A stretch of DNA of 64,000 bases from assembly GCF_022601895.1 (NCBI RefSeq), contig NZ_JAKVIO010000009.1:1-64000 (forward strand), in the 5' to 3' direction. How positions within the stretch are numbered: the stretch's first letter is position 1; each line of letters starts with the position of its first letter. Positions 55,856-64,000 of the stretch are shown here, piece by piece. Below the pieces are notes generated by a model that saw only the letters and a list, made by a program, of their open reading frames with translations, was not told the DNA's origin and did not search any database. A program made the translations under genes and the position numbers. Source of the DNA: Sphingomonas sp. LaA6.9 (GTDB lineage Bacteria; Pseudomonadota; Alphaproteobacteria; Sphingomonadales; Sphingomonadaceae).

Positions 55856-56287
55856 TCAGCCCTCCACCACTTCGAGGCCCATCGCGCGGGCGCTGCCTTC
55901 GATGATCTTCGTCGCCGCTTCGATGTCGTTGGCGTTCAGATCGGCCATCTTCGTCTCGGCGATCTGCGCCAGCTGCGAGCGCTTGATCGTGCCGGCCGAG
56001 GTCTTGCCCGGCTCCTTCGAGCCCGACTTGAGGCCAACGGCCTTCTTGATGAGGAAGGTCGCCGGCGGCGTCTTCGTCACGAACGAGAAGCTGCGATCCG
56101 CATAGACGGTGATGATCGTCGGGATCGGCATGCTCTTTTCGAGATCACCGGTCGCCGCGTTGAACGCCTTGCAGAATTCCATGATGTTCACACCGCGCTG
56201 ACCGAGCGCAGGGCCGATCGGCGGGGAGGGGTTTGCGGCGCCCGCGGGCACCTGGAGCTTGATATAGCCCGTTATCTTCTTTGCCAT
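55856..56287 (-). CDS. rplK: 50S ribosomal protein L11
   Basis: A 143-residue protein. [21 protein letters not shown] and the C-terminal rRNA-binding [17 protein letters not shown] are typical. It is in the nusG-rplK-rplA order. Confidence 0.96.
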   Translation of the reverse strand: MAKKITGYIKLQVPAGAANPSPPIGPALGQRGVNIMEFCKAFNAATGDLEKSMPIPTIITVYADRSFSFVTKTPPATFLIKKAVGLKSGSKEPGKTSAGTIKRSQLAQIAETKMADLNANDIEAATKIIEGSARAMGLEVVEG

Positions 56288-56401
56288 TGTTCACTCTCTT
56301 TCAAGTTTAGCGGTGCTGACGGCCAGGGGCCTCCCGCAATTTTGTGTCCCGGCCGAAGCCGGGACACGTCTGAACCCCGGCCGTCGCCGGGGTGCAAATT
56401 C

Positions 56402-56938
56402 TTACTTCGCGCGTTCCACCTGCTCGAAATCGAGCTCGACGGGGGTTGCGCGGCCAAAGATCGACACCGCGACCTTGACCTTGTTCTTTTCGAAGTCGAG
56501 TTCCTCGACGAGGCCGTTGAAGCTGGCGAAAGGACCGTCGAGCACCTTGACCTGATCGCCGATCTCGAAATCGACCTTGATCTTGTGCTTGGGCGCGGCA
56601 GCCGCTTCCTCCTTGGTGTTGAGGATGCGCGCGGCCTCGGCCTCGCTGATCGGCTGCGGCTTGCCGCTGGAACCGAGGAAGCCCGTCACCTTGGGCGTGT
56701 TCTTGACGAGGTGATAGACGTCGTCGTTCATCTCGAGCTTGGCGAGGACGTAGCCGGGGAAGAATTTCCGTTCCGACTGGACCTTCTTGCCGCGGCGGAC
56801 CTCGGTCACCGTCTCGACGGGAACCTCGACCGATTCGACGAGCTGCTCGAGCCCCATGCGCGCGGCTTCCGCCATGATCGCGTCACGAACCTTGTTCTCG
56901 AAGCCCGAATAGGCGTGAATGATGTACCAGCGCGACAT
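56402..56938 (-). CDS. nusG: Transcription elongation/termination factor NusG
   Basis: A 178-residue protein with an NGN domain ([41 protein letters not shown]) and a C-terminal KOW motif ([20 protein letters not shown]). It follows secE by 19 bp. Confidence 0.96.
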   Translation of the reverse strand: MSRWYIIHAYSGFENKVRDAIMAEAARMGLEQLVESVEVPVETVTEVRRGKKVQSERKFFPGYVLAKLEMNDDVYHLVKNTPKVTGFLGSSGKPQPISEAEAARILNTKEEAAAAPKHKIKVDFEIGDQVKVLDGPFASFNGLVEELDFEKNKVKVAVSIFGRATPVELDFEQVERAK

Positions 56939-56957
56939 GTAAGTCCCTAATCCGCGC

Positions 56958-57155
56958 TCAGCCGACGAAGCTGAGCAGAAGCTTCACGATCCGGCTGAAC
57001 ACCGTATCGACCCCGAAGAAGAACAGCGCGAGGATCGTGGTCATGATGAGCACCATCACCGCGGTCATCATCGTTTCCCGGCCCGAAGGCCAGACGACCT
57101 TGGCCGTCTCGGCACGTACCTGCCGGATGAACTCGCCCGGATTGACCTTTGCCAC
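56958..57155 (-). CDS. secE: Preprotein translocase subunit SecE
   Basis: A 65-residue protein with one membrane helix (TAVMVLIMTTILALFFFGVD) after the conserved FIRQVRAETAKVVWPSGRET segment. Together with SecY and SecG it forms the translocon. Confidence 0.95.
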   Translation of the reverse strand: MAKVNPGEFIRQVRAETAKVVWPSGRETMMTAVMVLIMTTILALFFFGVDTVFSRIVKLLLSFVG

Positions 57156-57291
57156 GCCTGTTCAGCCCTCACATACCAATAAACAGCGAAAACGAGGCCG
57201 CAGGCGCTCCCGGTCCTATCGACCGGAGCCGCCCAAAGACCTCGATTTCGTATCCCGCCCACATAATCCGCGCTTTCCTATAAAGCAAGCG

Positions 57292-57367
57292 TGGCAGGGG
57301 CAGAGGGACTCGAACCCACGACCCTCGGTTTTGGAGACCGATGCTCTACCAACTGAGCTATACCCCT
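57292..57367 (-). tRNA. tRNA-Trp(CCA)
   Basis: Acceptor AGGGGTA pairs with TGCCCCT; CCA is encoded. The anticodon loop CTCCAAA gives CCA for tryptophan. It sits just ahead of secE, as is common in alphaproteobacteria. Between it and secE (57156-57291) there is no gene. Confidence 0.95.
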
Positions 57368-57434
57368 ACAGGCGGGAAGAGGGCGGCTATTAGCTCCGTG
57401 CCCGGCCAAGCGCAAGCATCCTTTGCGCAAATCC

Positions 57435-57836
57435 TCAGGGGACCAGCCGGGCCTCGCGCGCCTTGAAGAAGAACTGGCTGGCGACGAGCCATCCCTTGAG
57501 GGGGCGCAGCGGCAAAAGGCAGAAGATGAGGATCAGCGGCAGGCTGGTCAGCAGATGCACCCATGCCGGGGGCGACAGATAGACCTCGAGCAGCAGCGCG
57601 AACACGACCGCGGGGACGCAGGTGAAGCACAGCACGAAAAATGCGGGGCCGTCGGCGGGATCGGCAAAGCCGTAGTCGAGGCCGCACACGTCGCAATTCT
57701 CGCGCAGCTTGAGATAGCTCGCGAACATCCTGCCCTCGCCGCAGCGGGGGCAGCGGCCATAGGGGCCGGTCTTGAGCGGATCGATCTTCGGCCAGGTCTT
57801 GCCGTTGGCGTCAGTCGTGTCGCATGGTTCGGGCAT
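57435..57836 (-). CDS. DUF983 family membrane protein
   Basis: A 133-residue protein with two CxxC zinc-ribbon motifs (GRCPRCGEGRMF and CDVCGLDYGF) followed by two membrane helices. This is the DUF983 pattern of alphaproteobacteria. Its role is unknown. Start at ATG 57836. Confidence 0.85.
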   Translation of the reverse strand: MPEPCDTTDANGKTWPKIDPLKTGPYGRCPRCGEGRMFASYLKLRENCDVCGLDYGFADPADGPAFFVLCFTCVPAVVFALLLEVYLSPPAWVHLLTSLPLILIFCLLPLRPLKGWLVASQFFFKAREARLVP

Positions 57837-57857
57837 TGTATGGACTCTGAATGAATT

Positions 57858-57894
57858 TTGTATGCAAACAATATTGCATTTGTATCCATGCAAA
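57858..57894. promoter_or_regulatory. Repeats upstream of the MocR-type gene
   Basis: TTGTATGCAAA (57858-57868) and TTTGTATCCATGCAAA (57879-57894) are imperfect direct repeats, with a TGCAA/TTGCA dyad between them (TGCAAACAATATTGCA). This A+T-rich patch lies between DUF983 and the regulator and probably binds its GntR-type domain. Confidence 0.5.
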
Positions 57895-57908
57895 GTCAAG
57901 GTGAGGAT

Positions 57909-59279
57909 ATGACGGACTGGACATTGGACATTGCGGGGCACGAGGGCCCGATCTACCGCGCCATCGCGACCGCGATCGCACGCGACGTGGCGCGCGGCGT
58001 GCTCCGGCCGGGCCAGCGGTTGCCGAGCCAGCGCGACCTTGCGGCGGCCATGGGGATCGACCTCACCACGGTTTCCCGCGGATTTGCCGAAGCACTCCGC
58101 CAGGGCCTGATCGAAAGCGACGGGCGGCGCGGTAGTTTCGTGCGTGCCCCTGTTGCGGAACCGACTCCCGCCGGCAGCGGGGAGGCCGAGCCATCGGGCA
58201 TGAACATGCCGCCCGCGCCGGACGCGGTCGTCGAGGCGCTGCGTCAGGGATATCAGGCGCTGCTGGGGGAGGGCGCGCATCTTCATTACCGCCCGAGTGG
58301 CGGCGGACAGGCCGACCGGGCGTTCGCTGCGGCGTTTCTTGCGCGCACGATCGGCGAAACTTCCGCGGATCAGGTCCTTGTGACCGCAGGTGGCCAGAAT
58401 GCCCTGCATTCGATCTGCGCAACGATGTTTCAGCCCGGCGACGCGGTTGCTGCGGGCGCATGCACCTATCCCGGCTTCCTCGCGGTGGCGCGACGCCTTG
58501 CCGTGGACGTCGTTCCCCTTGCCATGGATGAAGAGGGAATTCTTCCCGATGCGCTCGACGCAGCTGCGCGGAATGGGCGGCTGAAATCAGTCTATGTCGT
58601 TCCGACGATCGACAATCCGACGACGGCCACGATGGGCGCCGCGCGCCGCGCGGCGATCGTCGAGGTTGCGGCGCGCCACGGCCTCCAGATCATCGAGGAC
58701 GACGCCTATGGGCGGTTGCCCGAGGCGCCGATCGCGCCGATCGCGGCGATCGCACCCGAGCGTACCTGGCACATTCTAAGCCTCTCAAAGGCGGTCTCGC
58801 CCGCGCTGCGCCTTGCGCTCGTGCGTGCGCCGCGCGTGCGCGATGCGCTGCGGCTGGCGGCCGATGTCCACGAAACCGCGGTCATGGCGCCGCCGCTCAA
58901 CGTCGCATTGCTGGGCTGCTGGATCGGCACCGGGCAACTCGACCGGCTGGTGCAGGCGGTACGCGCCGAATCGGCGGCGCGCGCGGAGATCGCAGCGGCC
59001 ATGCTCGAGGGCGCGGATTTCGCGATCCATCCCGAGGGCTATCATCTCTGGCTCCGACTGGGCGAGGGAAGCAAGGCGACGGATATTGCGCTTGCGCTCC
59101 AGGGCGCGGGGCTGTCGGCCGTTCCTGCCAGCGCCTTCGCGGTTACGCCTGCGCAGGCGCCCGAAGCACTCAGGATTTCGCTCGGTGGCGCGCTATCGCG
59201 CGACGCGTTGCGCCGTGGGCTTGGTCGCCTCGACGCGTTGCTTGCACAGGGTGGCAGGCGCGATCACGCATTGATCTGA
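57909..59279 (+). CDS. MocR-type regulator (GntR HTH fused to aminotransferase fold)
   Basis: A 456-residue chimera. Residues about 10-75 form a GntR winged helix (GQRLPSQRDLAAAMGIDLTT); the rest is a class I aminotransferase fold with the PLP lysine in LSLSKAVSPALRL and IIEDDAYGRL. Such proteins sense PLP or amine compounds. ATG 57909 follows AGGTGAGG. Another ATG at 57888 is possible. No vitamin B6 gene is adjacent. Confidence 0.88.
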   Translation: MTDWTLDIAGHEGPIYRAIATAIARDVARGVLRPGQRLPSQRDLAAAMGIDLTTVSRGFAEALRQGLIESDGRRGSFVRAPVAEPTPAGSGEAEPSGMNMPPAPDAVVEALRQGYQALLGEGAHLHYRPSGGGQADRAFAAAFLARTIGETSADQVLVTAGGQNALHSICATMFQPGDAVAAGACTYPGFLAVARRLAVDVVPLAMDEEGILPDALDAAARNGRLKSVYVVPTIDNPTTATMGAARRAAIVEVAARHGLQIIEDDAYGRLPEAPIAPIAAIAPERTWHILSLSKAVSPALRLALVRAPRVRDALRLAADVHETAVMAPPLNVALLGCWIGTGQLDRLVQAVRAESAARAEIAAAMLEGADFAIHPEGYHLWLRLGEGSKATDIALALQGAGLSAVPASAFAVTPAQAPEALRISLGGALSRDALRRGLGRLDALLAQGGRRDHALI

Positions 59280-59836
59280 GTCGTCGCCACGATGTCGGCG
59301 GTCCGCATGACGCGGCAATATTCGCCGCTGAGATTGGCAAGGCTCATCGCATGGACGTCCTCCGCGCTCCACACGCGACCCGATCTATCGCGCATCGCAA
59401 AGGTGAAGCACGCATCCTCGGCGAGCACCGTGTCGAACCCCAGATTGCCCGCATTGCGGACGGTCGCCTCGACCGAATTGTTGGTGATGACGCCGGCGAC
59501 CACCAGTTGCGTGATACCGGCGCGGCGCAACGCACCTTCGATCCCGGTCCCGACAAAGGCGCTGTTCACGTGCTTGGGCACAATTGTTTCGTGCGCCAGC
59601 GGCTGGGCTTCGGGCCTGAAGGCGTGGCCGGGCTGTCCGGGGCGATAGGCCGAGTCGGCTTCGGTCGAATAGTGGCGAACATGGATTACCGGCCAGTGAC
59701 GCGCGCGCCAGTGCGCGAGCAGTTCGGCAACATGCTTCTCGGCATCGGGATTGTTGCGCGGTCCGGCTTCAGCCCAGCGCGGATCGTCGATCGCGCATTG
59801 CAGGTCGATCAGCAGGAGGGCGGGCTCTCCGGTCAC
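59264..59836 (-). CDS. Isochorismatase-like hydrolase with Ser at the usual catalytic Cys site
   Basis: A 190-residue protein of the cysteine hydrolase superfamily. D10 is in LLLIDLQCAI, Lys is in VPKHVNSAF, and the third site reads VAGVITNNSVEATVRNA, where most members have Cys in place of the Ser. True isochorismatases also lack this Cys, so it may act on a non-amide substrate or be inactive. It overlaps the 3' end of the MocR gene by 16 bp. Confidence 0.8.
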   Translation of the reverse strand: MTGEPALLLIDLQCAIDDPRWAEAGPRNNPDAEKHVAELLAHWRARHWPVIHVRHYSTEADSAYRPGQPGHAFRPEAQPLAHETIVPKHVNSAFVGTGIEGALRRAGITQLVVAGVITNNSVEATVRNAGNLGFDTVLAEDACFTFAMRDRSGRVWSAEDVHAMSLANLSGEYCRVMRTADIVATTQINA

Positions 59837-59874
59837 GTCGGCACCATAGCGCGGAGTGGGCAGCGACGCGAGGA

Positions 59875-62229
59875 TCAGGCTGCAGCGCGGCTGCGGATGG
59901 CCTTGGCGATCACCTGACGCGCCTCTTCGGCAGGCATGGGCTTGCCGAAGAGATAGCCCTGTACCTTGCGGCAGCCGAGCTGACGGATCATCTCGAACTC
60001 TTCCTCGGTCTCCGCGCCCTCGGCCGTTGTCGTCATGCCAAGGCTGTCCGCCATGGCCACCACCGCGCGGATGATCGCAAGGCTTTCCGCACTGTTCTTG
60101 GCGGCGCCCTGCACGAAGCTGCGGTCGATCTTGATCGTCGAGAATTGCGTCTTTCTGAGATAGCCGAGCGACGAATAGCCCGTGCCGAAGTCGTCGAGCG
60201 CCAGCTTCACGCCAAGGCCAAGGATCTGGTCGAGCACGTTGATCGCGCCGGTTCCCTCGCGCAGGAAGATGCTCTCGGTCACTTCGAGCTCAAGCCGCTG
60301 CGGCGGCAATCCGCTATGCGACAGCGCCGAGATCACCGAGGTCACGAAATTGGGATCGTTGAGCTGTTCGGGTGAGACGTTGACCGCAACGCGCACCGTA
60401 GTCGGCCAGTTTGCCGCCTCCATGCAGGCTGTACGCAGCACCCACTCGCCGATCGGCGCGATCAGGCGCGCATCCTCGGCCACGGGCACGAACTTGTAGG
60501 GCGGTATCGGTCCCAGCTTGGGGTGGGTCCAGCGCAGGAGTGTCTCGAAACCCTCGATCGTCGTATCCTTTGCCGAAACGACGGGCTGGTAGACGAGATG
60601 CAGCTCGCCCTTTTCGAGGGCGCTGCGCAGCGCGATTTCGAGTGTGCGACGCTCCTCGGCATCGGCGTGGAGCTGAGGTTCGTAGCGATGGTGCGAACCG
60701 CCGCCCGCATCCTTCGAGCGATAGAGCGCAAGATCGGCGCTGCGGATCAGCATCTCGGCGGTGCGGCCATCCTTGGGACCGACGGCGGTGCCGACACTGG
60801 CACCGATGTACAGCGTATGCTGATCGACCTCATAGGGACGCGAAAGCGTCTCGATGATGTTGCGCGCAAGCGCCTCCAGGCGGCTCGGGTCGCTGGCGTC
60901 GCGCACGACGACCGCGAATTCGTCGCCACCCAGACGGCCGCACAGTTCGTTATCGGTCATCAGCGAACGCAACCGCTCGGCAACATGGCTCAACAGGCGG
61001 TCCCCGACGGGATGACCCAGCGTATCGTTGACCGCCTTGAATCGGTCGAGATCGATCATCATGAACGCGCAGCGGCTGCGCCACTGATCGGCGTCCTGCA
61101 TCGCGCGCGCCAGCGTCTCGTTGATCAGCATGCGGTTGGGCAGGCCGGTGAGCGTGTCGTAGCGCGCCAGCCGGTTGATCTTGTCGGCCGAATCGCGCTG
61201 TTGGGTGACATCCGAGCCCACGCCTCGAAAGCCGAGGAAAGTGCCACGATCGTCGAGTCGGGGTGACGCGGAAAGTTCCCACCAGCGGGTGAGGCCGTTG
61301 ATCTTGACGGGCAGGATGAGGTCGGAAAAGCTTTCGCGCCGCTTGAGCTTTTCGGCGAGCTCGCGCAGGCCTGAGGCGAAATTGCCGGCTTCCCAGCTGT
61401 CTCCGGCAAGCACCTGAAGAAAGGGTTTGCCTTCAAGTTCGCTGAGGTCCAGCCCCAGTGCGGTCGCGAAGCGCGGGGACACATGGGTCAGGCAACGTGC
61501 GGCGTCGATCTGCCACAGCCAGTCAGCACCCGTGTCTTCAAATTCGCGCAGCAAAAGGCTGACGACTTCCTTCTTCTCGGCGAGCTGGAGTTCGGCAACG
61601 CGGCTGTTGACGAACTGCCGGCCGCTCAACGAGGCGGTGACCAGAAGAATCAGCGTATTGAGCCCCGCGGCGACGGCGAGGATGGGAAGCTCGATCTGCC
61701 ACATCCACGTGCCCAGCGCTCCCCCTACGATTAACAGAAAGCTGACCGTGGCAAGCGGTATGGAAGTGAGAACGAAGGCGGCTCCCGCCATGAGCGCGGT
61801 CAGCACCGCCCAGAGCGCAAGCGTCTGCTCAAGACCTCCGTTGGCGGAGAAAAGAAGGGCCGGAAACCCCCAGAGTACGCCGGTCAGGGCCGCACCAGCG
61901 GTTTCCTTGTGTAGCTCGCCGCGCGTCGCCGATCGGTCATTCCAACCGCGCAGGCGCCATTTGCCGACCGCCGTATGCGTAGCCAGCAGCAGTGTGGATA
62001 CGCCCCAACCATAGAGAAGCAGCGGATCTGCGTACTGGCGCAGAACAAGCGTGAGCAGGATGACCCCGATGACATTGGCGAGGAAGCGAACCGCCGTGGA
62101 CCCGTGGAGCGCAGCGATCTGCGCGGCGCGGATTGCGCCCCAGTCGAGTCCTGCCGAGTCCCGAAGGCCGAGAACGGCTCCCCAGCTTATGCGCGGCGCG
62201 GATTCATCATTGTTATGCCTCTGGTCCAC
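59875..62229 (-). CDS. Membrane GGDEF-EAL protein with PAS domain
   Basis: A 784-residue cyclic-di-GMP protein. Six to seven hydrophobic segments in the first 210 residues or so, a PAS domain (WLWQIDAARCLTHVSPRFATA split by the usual loop), a GGDEF domain with intact GGDEF (CGRLGGDEFAVV) and an EAL domain (FETLLRW, DDFGTGYSSLGYL). Both active sites look intact, so it may make and break c-di-GMP. The input signal is unknown. Confidence 0.9.
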   Translation of the reverse strand: MDQRHNNDESAPRISWGAVLGLRDSAGLDWGAIRAAQIAALHGSTAVRFLANVIGVILLTLVLRQYADPLLLYGWGVSTLLLATHTAVGKWRLRGWNDRSATRGELHKETAGAALTGVLWGFPALLFSANGGLEQTLALWAVLTALMAGAAFVLTSIPLATVSFLLIVGGALGTWMWQIELPILAVAAGLNTLILLVTASLSGRQFVNSRVAELQLAEKKEVVSLLLREFEDTGADWLWQIDAARCLTHVSPRFATALGLDLSELEGKPFLQVLAGDSWEAGNFASGLRELAEKLKRRESFSDLILPVKINGLTRWWELSASPRLDDRGTFLGFRGVGSDVTQQRDSADKINRLARYDTLTGLPNRMLINETLARAMQDADQWRSRCAFMMIDLDRFKAVNDTLGHPVGDRLLSHVAERLRSLMTDNELCGRLGGDEFAVVVRDASDPSRLEALARNIIETLSRPYEVDQHTLYIGASVGTAVGPKDGRTAEMLIRSADLALYRSKDAGGGSHHRYEPQLHADAEERRTLEIALRSALEKGELHLVYQPVVSAKDTTIEGFETLLRWTHPKLGPIPPYKFVPVAEDARLIAPIGEWVLRTACMEAANWPTTVRVAVNVSPEQLNDPNFVTSVISALSHSGLPPQRLELEVTESIFLREGTGAINVLDQILGLGVKLALDDFGTGYSSLGYLRKTQFSTIKIDRSFVQGAAKNSAESLAIIRAVVAMADSLGMTTTAEGAETEEEFEMIRQLGCRKVQGYLFGKPMPAEEARQVIAKAIRSRAAA

Positions 62230-62366
62230 GCCACTGCGATTAACCGTAACTGGTTAGCGATCCGTTAGGACGGCGAAAGATTTTGCACTGAAACGTAAAG
62301 AACTGCCCGAGCCGGGCGACGACGCCGCGCCGTCTCCGCAGGCGGAGAACGACGCGGGCGCCACGT

Positions 62367-64000
62367 TCAGGCGGCGAGGTCGAAGGGCTGAATCTCGCCG
62401 GACAGATAGAGGTTGCGCGCCTTGGCACGGCTGAGCTTGCCCGAGCTCGTGCGCGGCAGGGTTCGCGGCGGTACCAGTTCGACGACGCAGTGCATGCCCG
62501 TGATCGAGCGCACCTTCTCGCGGATCTCGTCGCGCAGGCGCAGGCGTTCGGAATTGTCCGACACGCGGCAATGAACCAGAACGGCAGGCGTCTCTTCGCC
62601 GCCCTTGGTGGTGATCGCGAAGGCGGCAATGTCACCCTGCTTGAAACCGGGCAACTGCTCCACCGCCCATTCGATATCCTGGGGCCAGTGGTTCTTGCCG
62701 TTGATGATGATCATGTCCTTGGCGCGGCCGACGATATAGATGTAACCGTCTGACATATAGCCCATATCGCCCGTATCGAGCCAGCCGTCCTTCATGCAGG
62801 CGTCGGTCGCGTCCGCGTCACGGAAATAGCCGACCATCACCGACGGGCCACTGCACCAGACCTTGCCGATCTCTCGTTCGGGCAGCGGCGCGCCGTCTTC
62901 GTCCCGGATCTGGATCGCCATGTCGCGGCACGGCTTGCCGCAATTGACGATAGCGCGATAGCGCTGTGGCCGGTCTTCATCGCCTTCGCCGCCCGAAAGC
63001 TGGGTTTCCTCGACCAGTTCGACGACGATGCCTTCGCCCGGAGGCATGATCGACACAGCCAGGGTCGCTTCGGCAAGGCCATAGCTCGGCAAAAAGGCGC
63101 TTGCCTTGAAGCCGGCCTCGGCGAATGCATCAACGAAGCTCTGCATGACATCGGGGCGGATCATGTCCGCGCCGTTGCCCGCAAGCCGCCAGCGCGACAG
63201 GTCGAAGCGTTCCGATGCACGCGTCTGGCTCGACATGCGCCGCGCGCAGATGTCGTAGCCGAAGGTCGGCGAATAGCTGATCGACGTGCCCTCGTTCCGG
63301 CTGATCATGTCGAGCCAGGCGAGCGGGCGCCGCGCGAAGTCTTCGGTCTTCAGATAGTCCGCCGATACCTGATTTGCGATCGGCGAGAGGAAGCAGCCGA
63401 CCAGCCCCATGTCGTGATACCAGGGCAGCCACGAGATGCAGCGGTCGCTGTCGACAACCTCCATGCCGTGCGAGTGCGCGGCGAGGTTGTTGAGCAGCGC
63501 ATGGTGCGTGATGACCACGCCATGCGGGAAGCGCGTCGATCCACTCGAATATTGCAGATAGGCGATGTCATCGGCGCCCGCCTTGGGCAGATCCACAGCG
63601 TCGGCGGGACGCCTGGCGAAATCCTCCCAGTTCAGTCCCTCGACATTGGACTGACGCGCGGCTTCACCTGCCATCGCTTCCAGTTCCTGCGGGAAGAACA
63701 GGATGCCGGGGTCAGAGCTTGCGAGTTGCACCTTCAACTGGTCGATATAGCTGTCCTTGCCGCCGAACGAGGTCGGTAGCGGCAACGGCACAGGCCAGGC
63801 GCCCGCATAGATCGTGCCGAAGAACAGCGCTGCAAATTCGGCGCCCGTCTCGGCGACAAGCGCGACCCGGTCACCCGGCTTCACCCCATGGGCGATCAGG
63901 CGATAGGCATTGTCGAGCGCGTCGAGACGCAACTCCGAATAGGGATATGGTCGCGCCAGATTGCCGCGGGCGTCGTGGAAATTGAGCCCGCGCCGTCCCG
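62367..64000 (-). CDS. Fatty-acyl-AMP ligase, N-terminus beyond the window
   Basis: An adenylate-forming enzyme; about 544 residues are visible and the frame stays open to the right edge (63998). Motif YLQYSSGSTRFPHGVVITH is the ATP-binding A3 core, WLPWYHDMGLVGCFL is typical of fatty-acyl-AMP ligases, and GWLDTGDMGYMSDGYIYIVG is the A7-A8 region. Such enzymes load fatty acids onto carrier proteins. In sphingomonads a similar gene can lie near serine palmitoyltransferase, so this may be the edge of a sphingolipid locus; that is inference. Confidence 0.88.
   Translation of the reverse strand, partial: GRRGLNFHDARGNLARPYPYSELRLDALDNAYRLIAHGVKPGDRVALVAETGAEFAALFFGTIYAGAWPVPLPLPTSFGGKDSYIDQLKVQLASSDPGILFFPQELEAMAGEAARQSNVEGLNWEDFARRPADAVDLPKAGADDIAYLQYSSGSTRFPHGVVITHHALLNNLAAHSHGMEVVDSDRCISWLPWYHDMGLVGCFLSPIANQVSADYLKTEDFARRPLAWLDMISRNEGTSISYSPTFGYDICARRMSSQTRASERFDLSRWRLAGNGADMIRPDVMQSFVDAFAEAGFKASAFLPSYGLAEATLAVSIMPPGEGIVVELVEETQLSGGEGDEDRPQRYRAIVNCGKPCRDMAIQIRDEDGAPLPEREIGKVWCSGPSVMVGYFRDADATDACMKDGWLDTGDMGYMSDGYIYIVGRAKDMIIINGKNHWPQDIEWAVEQLPGFKQGDIAAFAITTKGGEETPAVLVHCRVSDNSERLRLRDEIREKVRSITGMHCVVELVPPRTLPRTSSGKLSRAKARNLYLSGEIQPFDLAA

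Overview
The window reads as chromosomal DNA of a sphingomonad-type alphaproteobacterium. The high G+C, the aroA-cmk-rpsA-ihfB cluster, the FYDLN, DUF2794 and DUF983 family proteins, a FadL porin, a carotenoid-oxygenase-family enzyme and the SoxR/OxyR set all fit. I infer the order from gene content; the genus cannot be fixed from this sequence.

Positions 1 to about 25,085 are accessory DNA, most simply one integrative element that runs off the left edge. From the left it holds an IS256-type transposase tail; a four-gene module of a PIN nuclease, an XRE/ImmA-type metallopeptidase, a QueC-like enzyme and a 189-residue protein; a five-gene operon of an SNF2-type helicase, a 60-residue protein, a Rad50-like ATPase and type III Mod and Res; a mobilisation block (relaxase, MobC-like protein, a coupling protein with a signal peptide); small accessory genes; a Fic enzyme with its own operator array; and a tyrosine integrase at the right edge. 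No mating-pair (VirB) genes are in view, so within the window it looks mobilisable rather than self-transmissible.

The right junction is the most striking part. The integrase lies beside a 35-nt remnant of a host tRNA-Leu(UAA) 5' half that stops in the anticodon loop. About 1.5 kb inside the element is a complete tRNA-Leu(UAA) with its own promoter-like sequence and a 227-nt group I intron placed between U34 and A35. My reading is that the element breaks the host tRNA and supplies a replacement, and that the intron hides the replacement from the integrase.

Positions 25,119 to 64,000 are ordinary core genome: soxR with a divergent ABC exporter; aroA-cmk-rpsA-ihfB; tRNA-Ala(GGC); an EpsC-type serine acetyltransferase; a glutamine amidotransferase; a FadL porin; a deoA-nupC-deoC-trhO operon for deoxynucleoside salvage; an LplT-like transporter; pgsA-moaD-moaE; oxyR with a TauE-type exporter; cysE with a DUF2794 gene; a TetR/carotenoid-oxygenase pair; rplJL; a complete Mla-type lipid transport operon; tRNA-Trp-secE-nusG-rplKA; a MocR-type regulator; a GGDEF-EAL protein; and a fatty-acyl-AMP ligase cut by the window end. 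Here rplKA and rplJL are separated by the Mla operon, and rpoB does not follow rplL.
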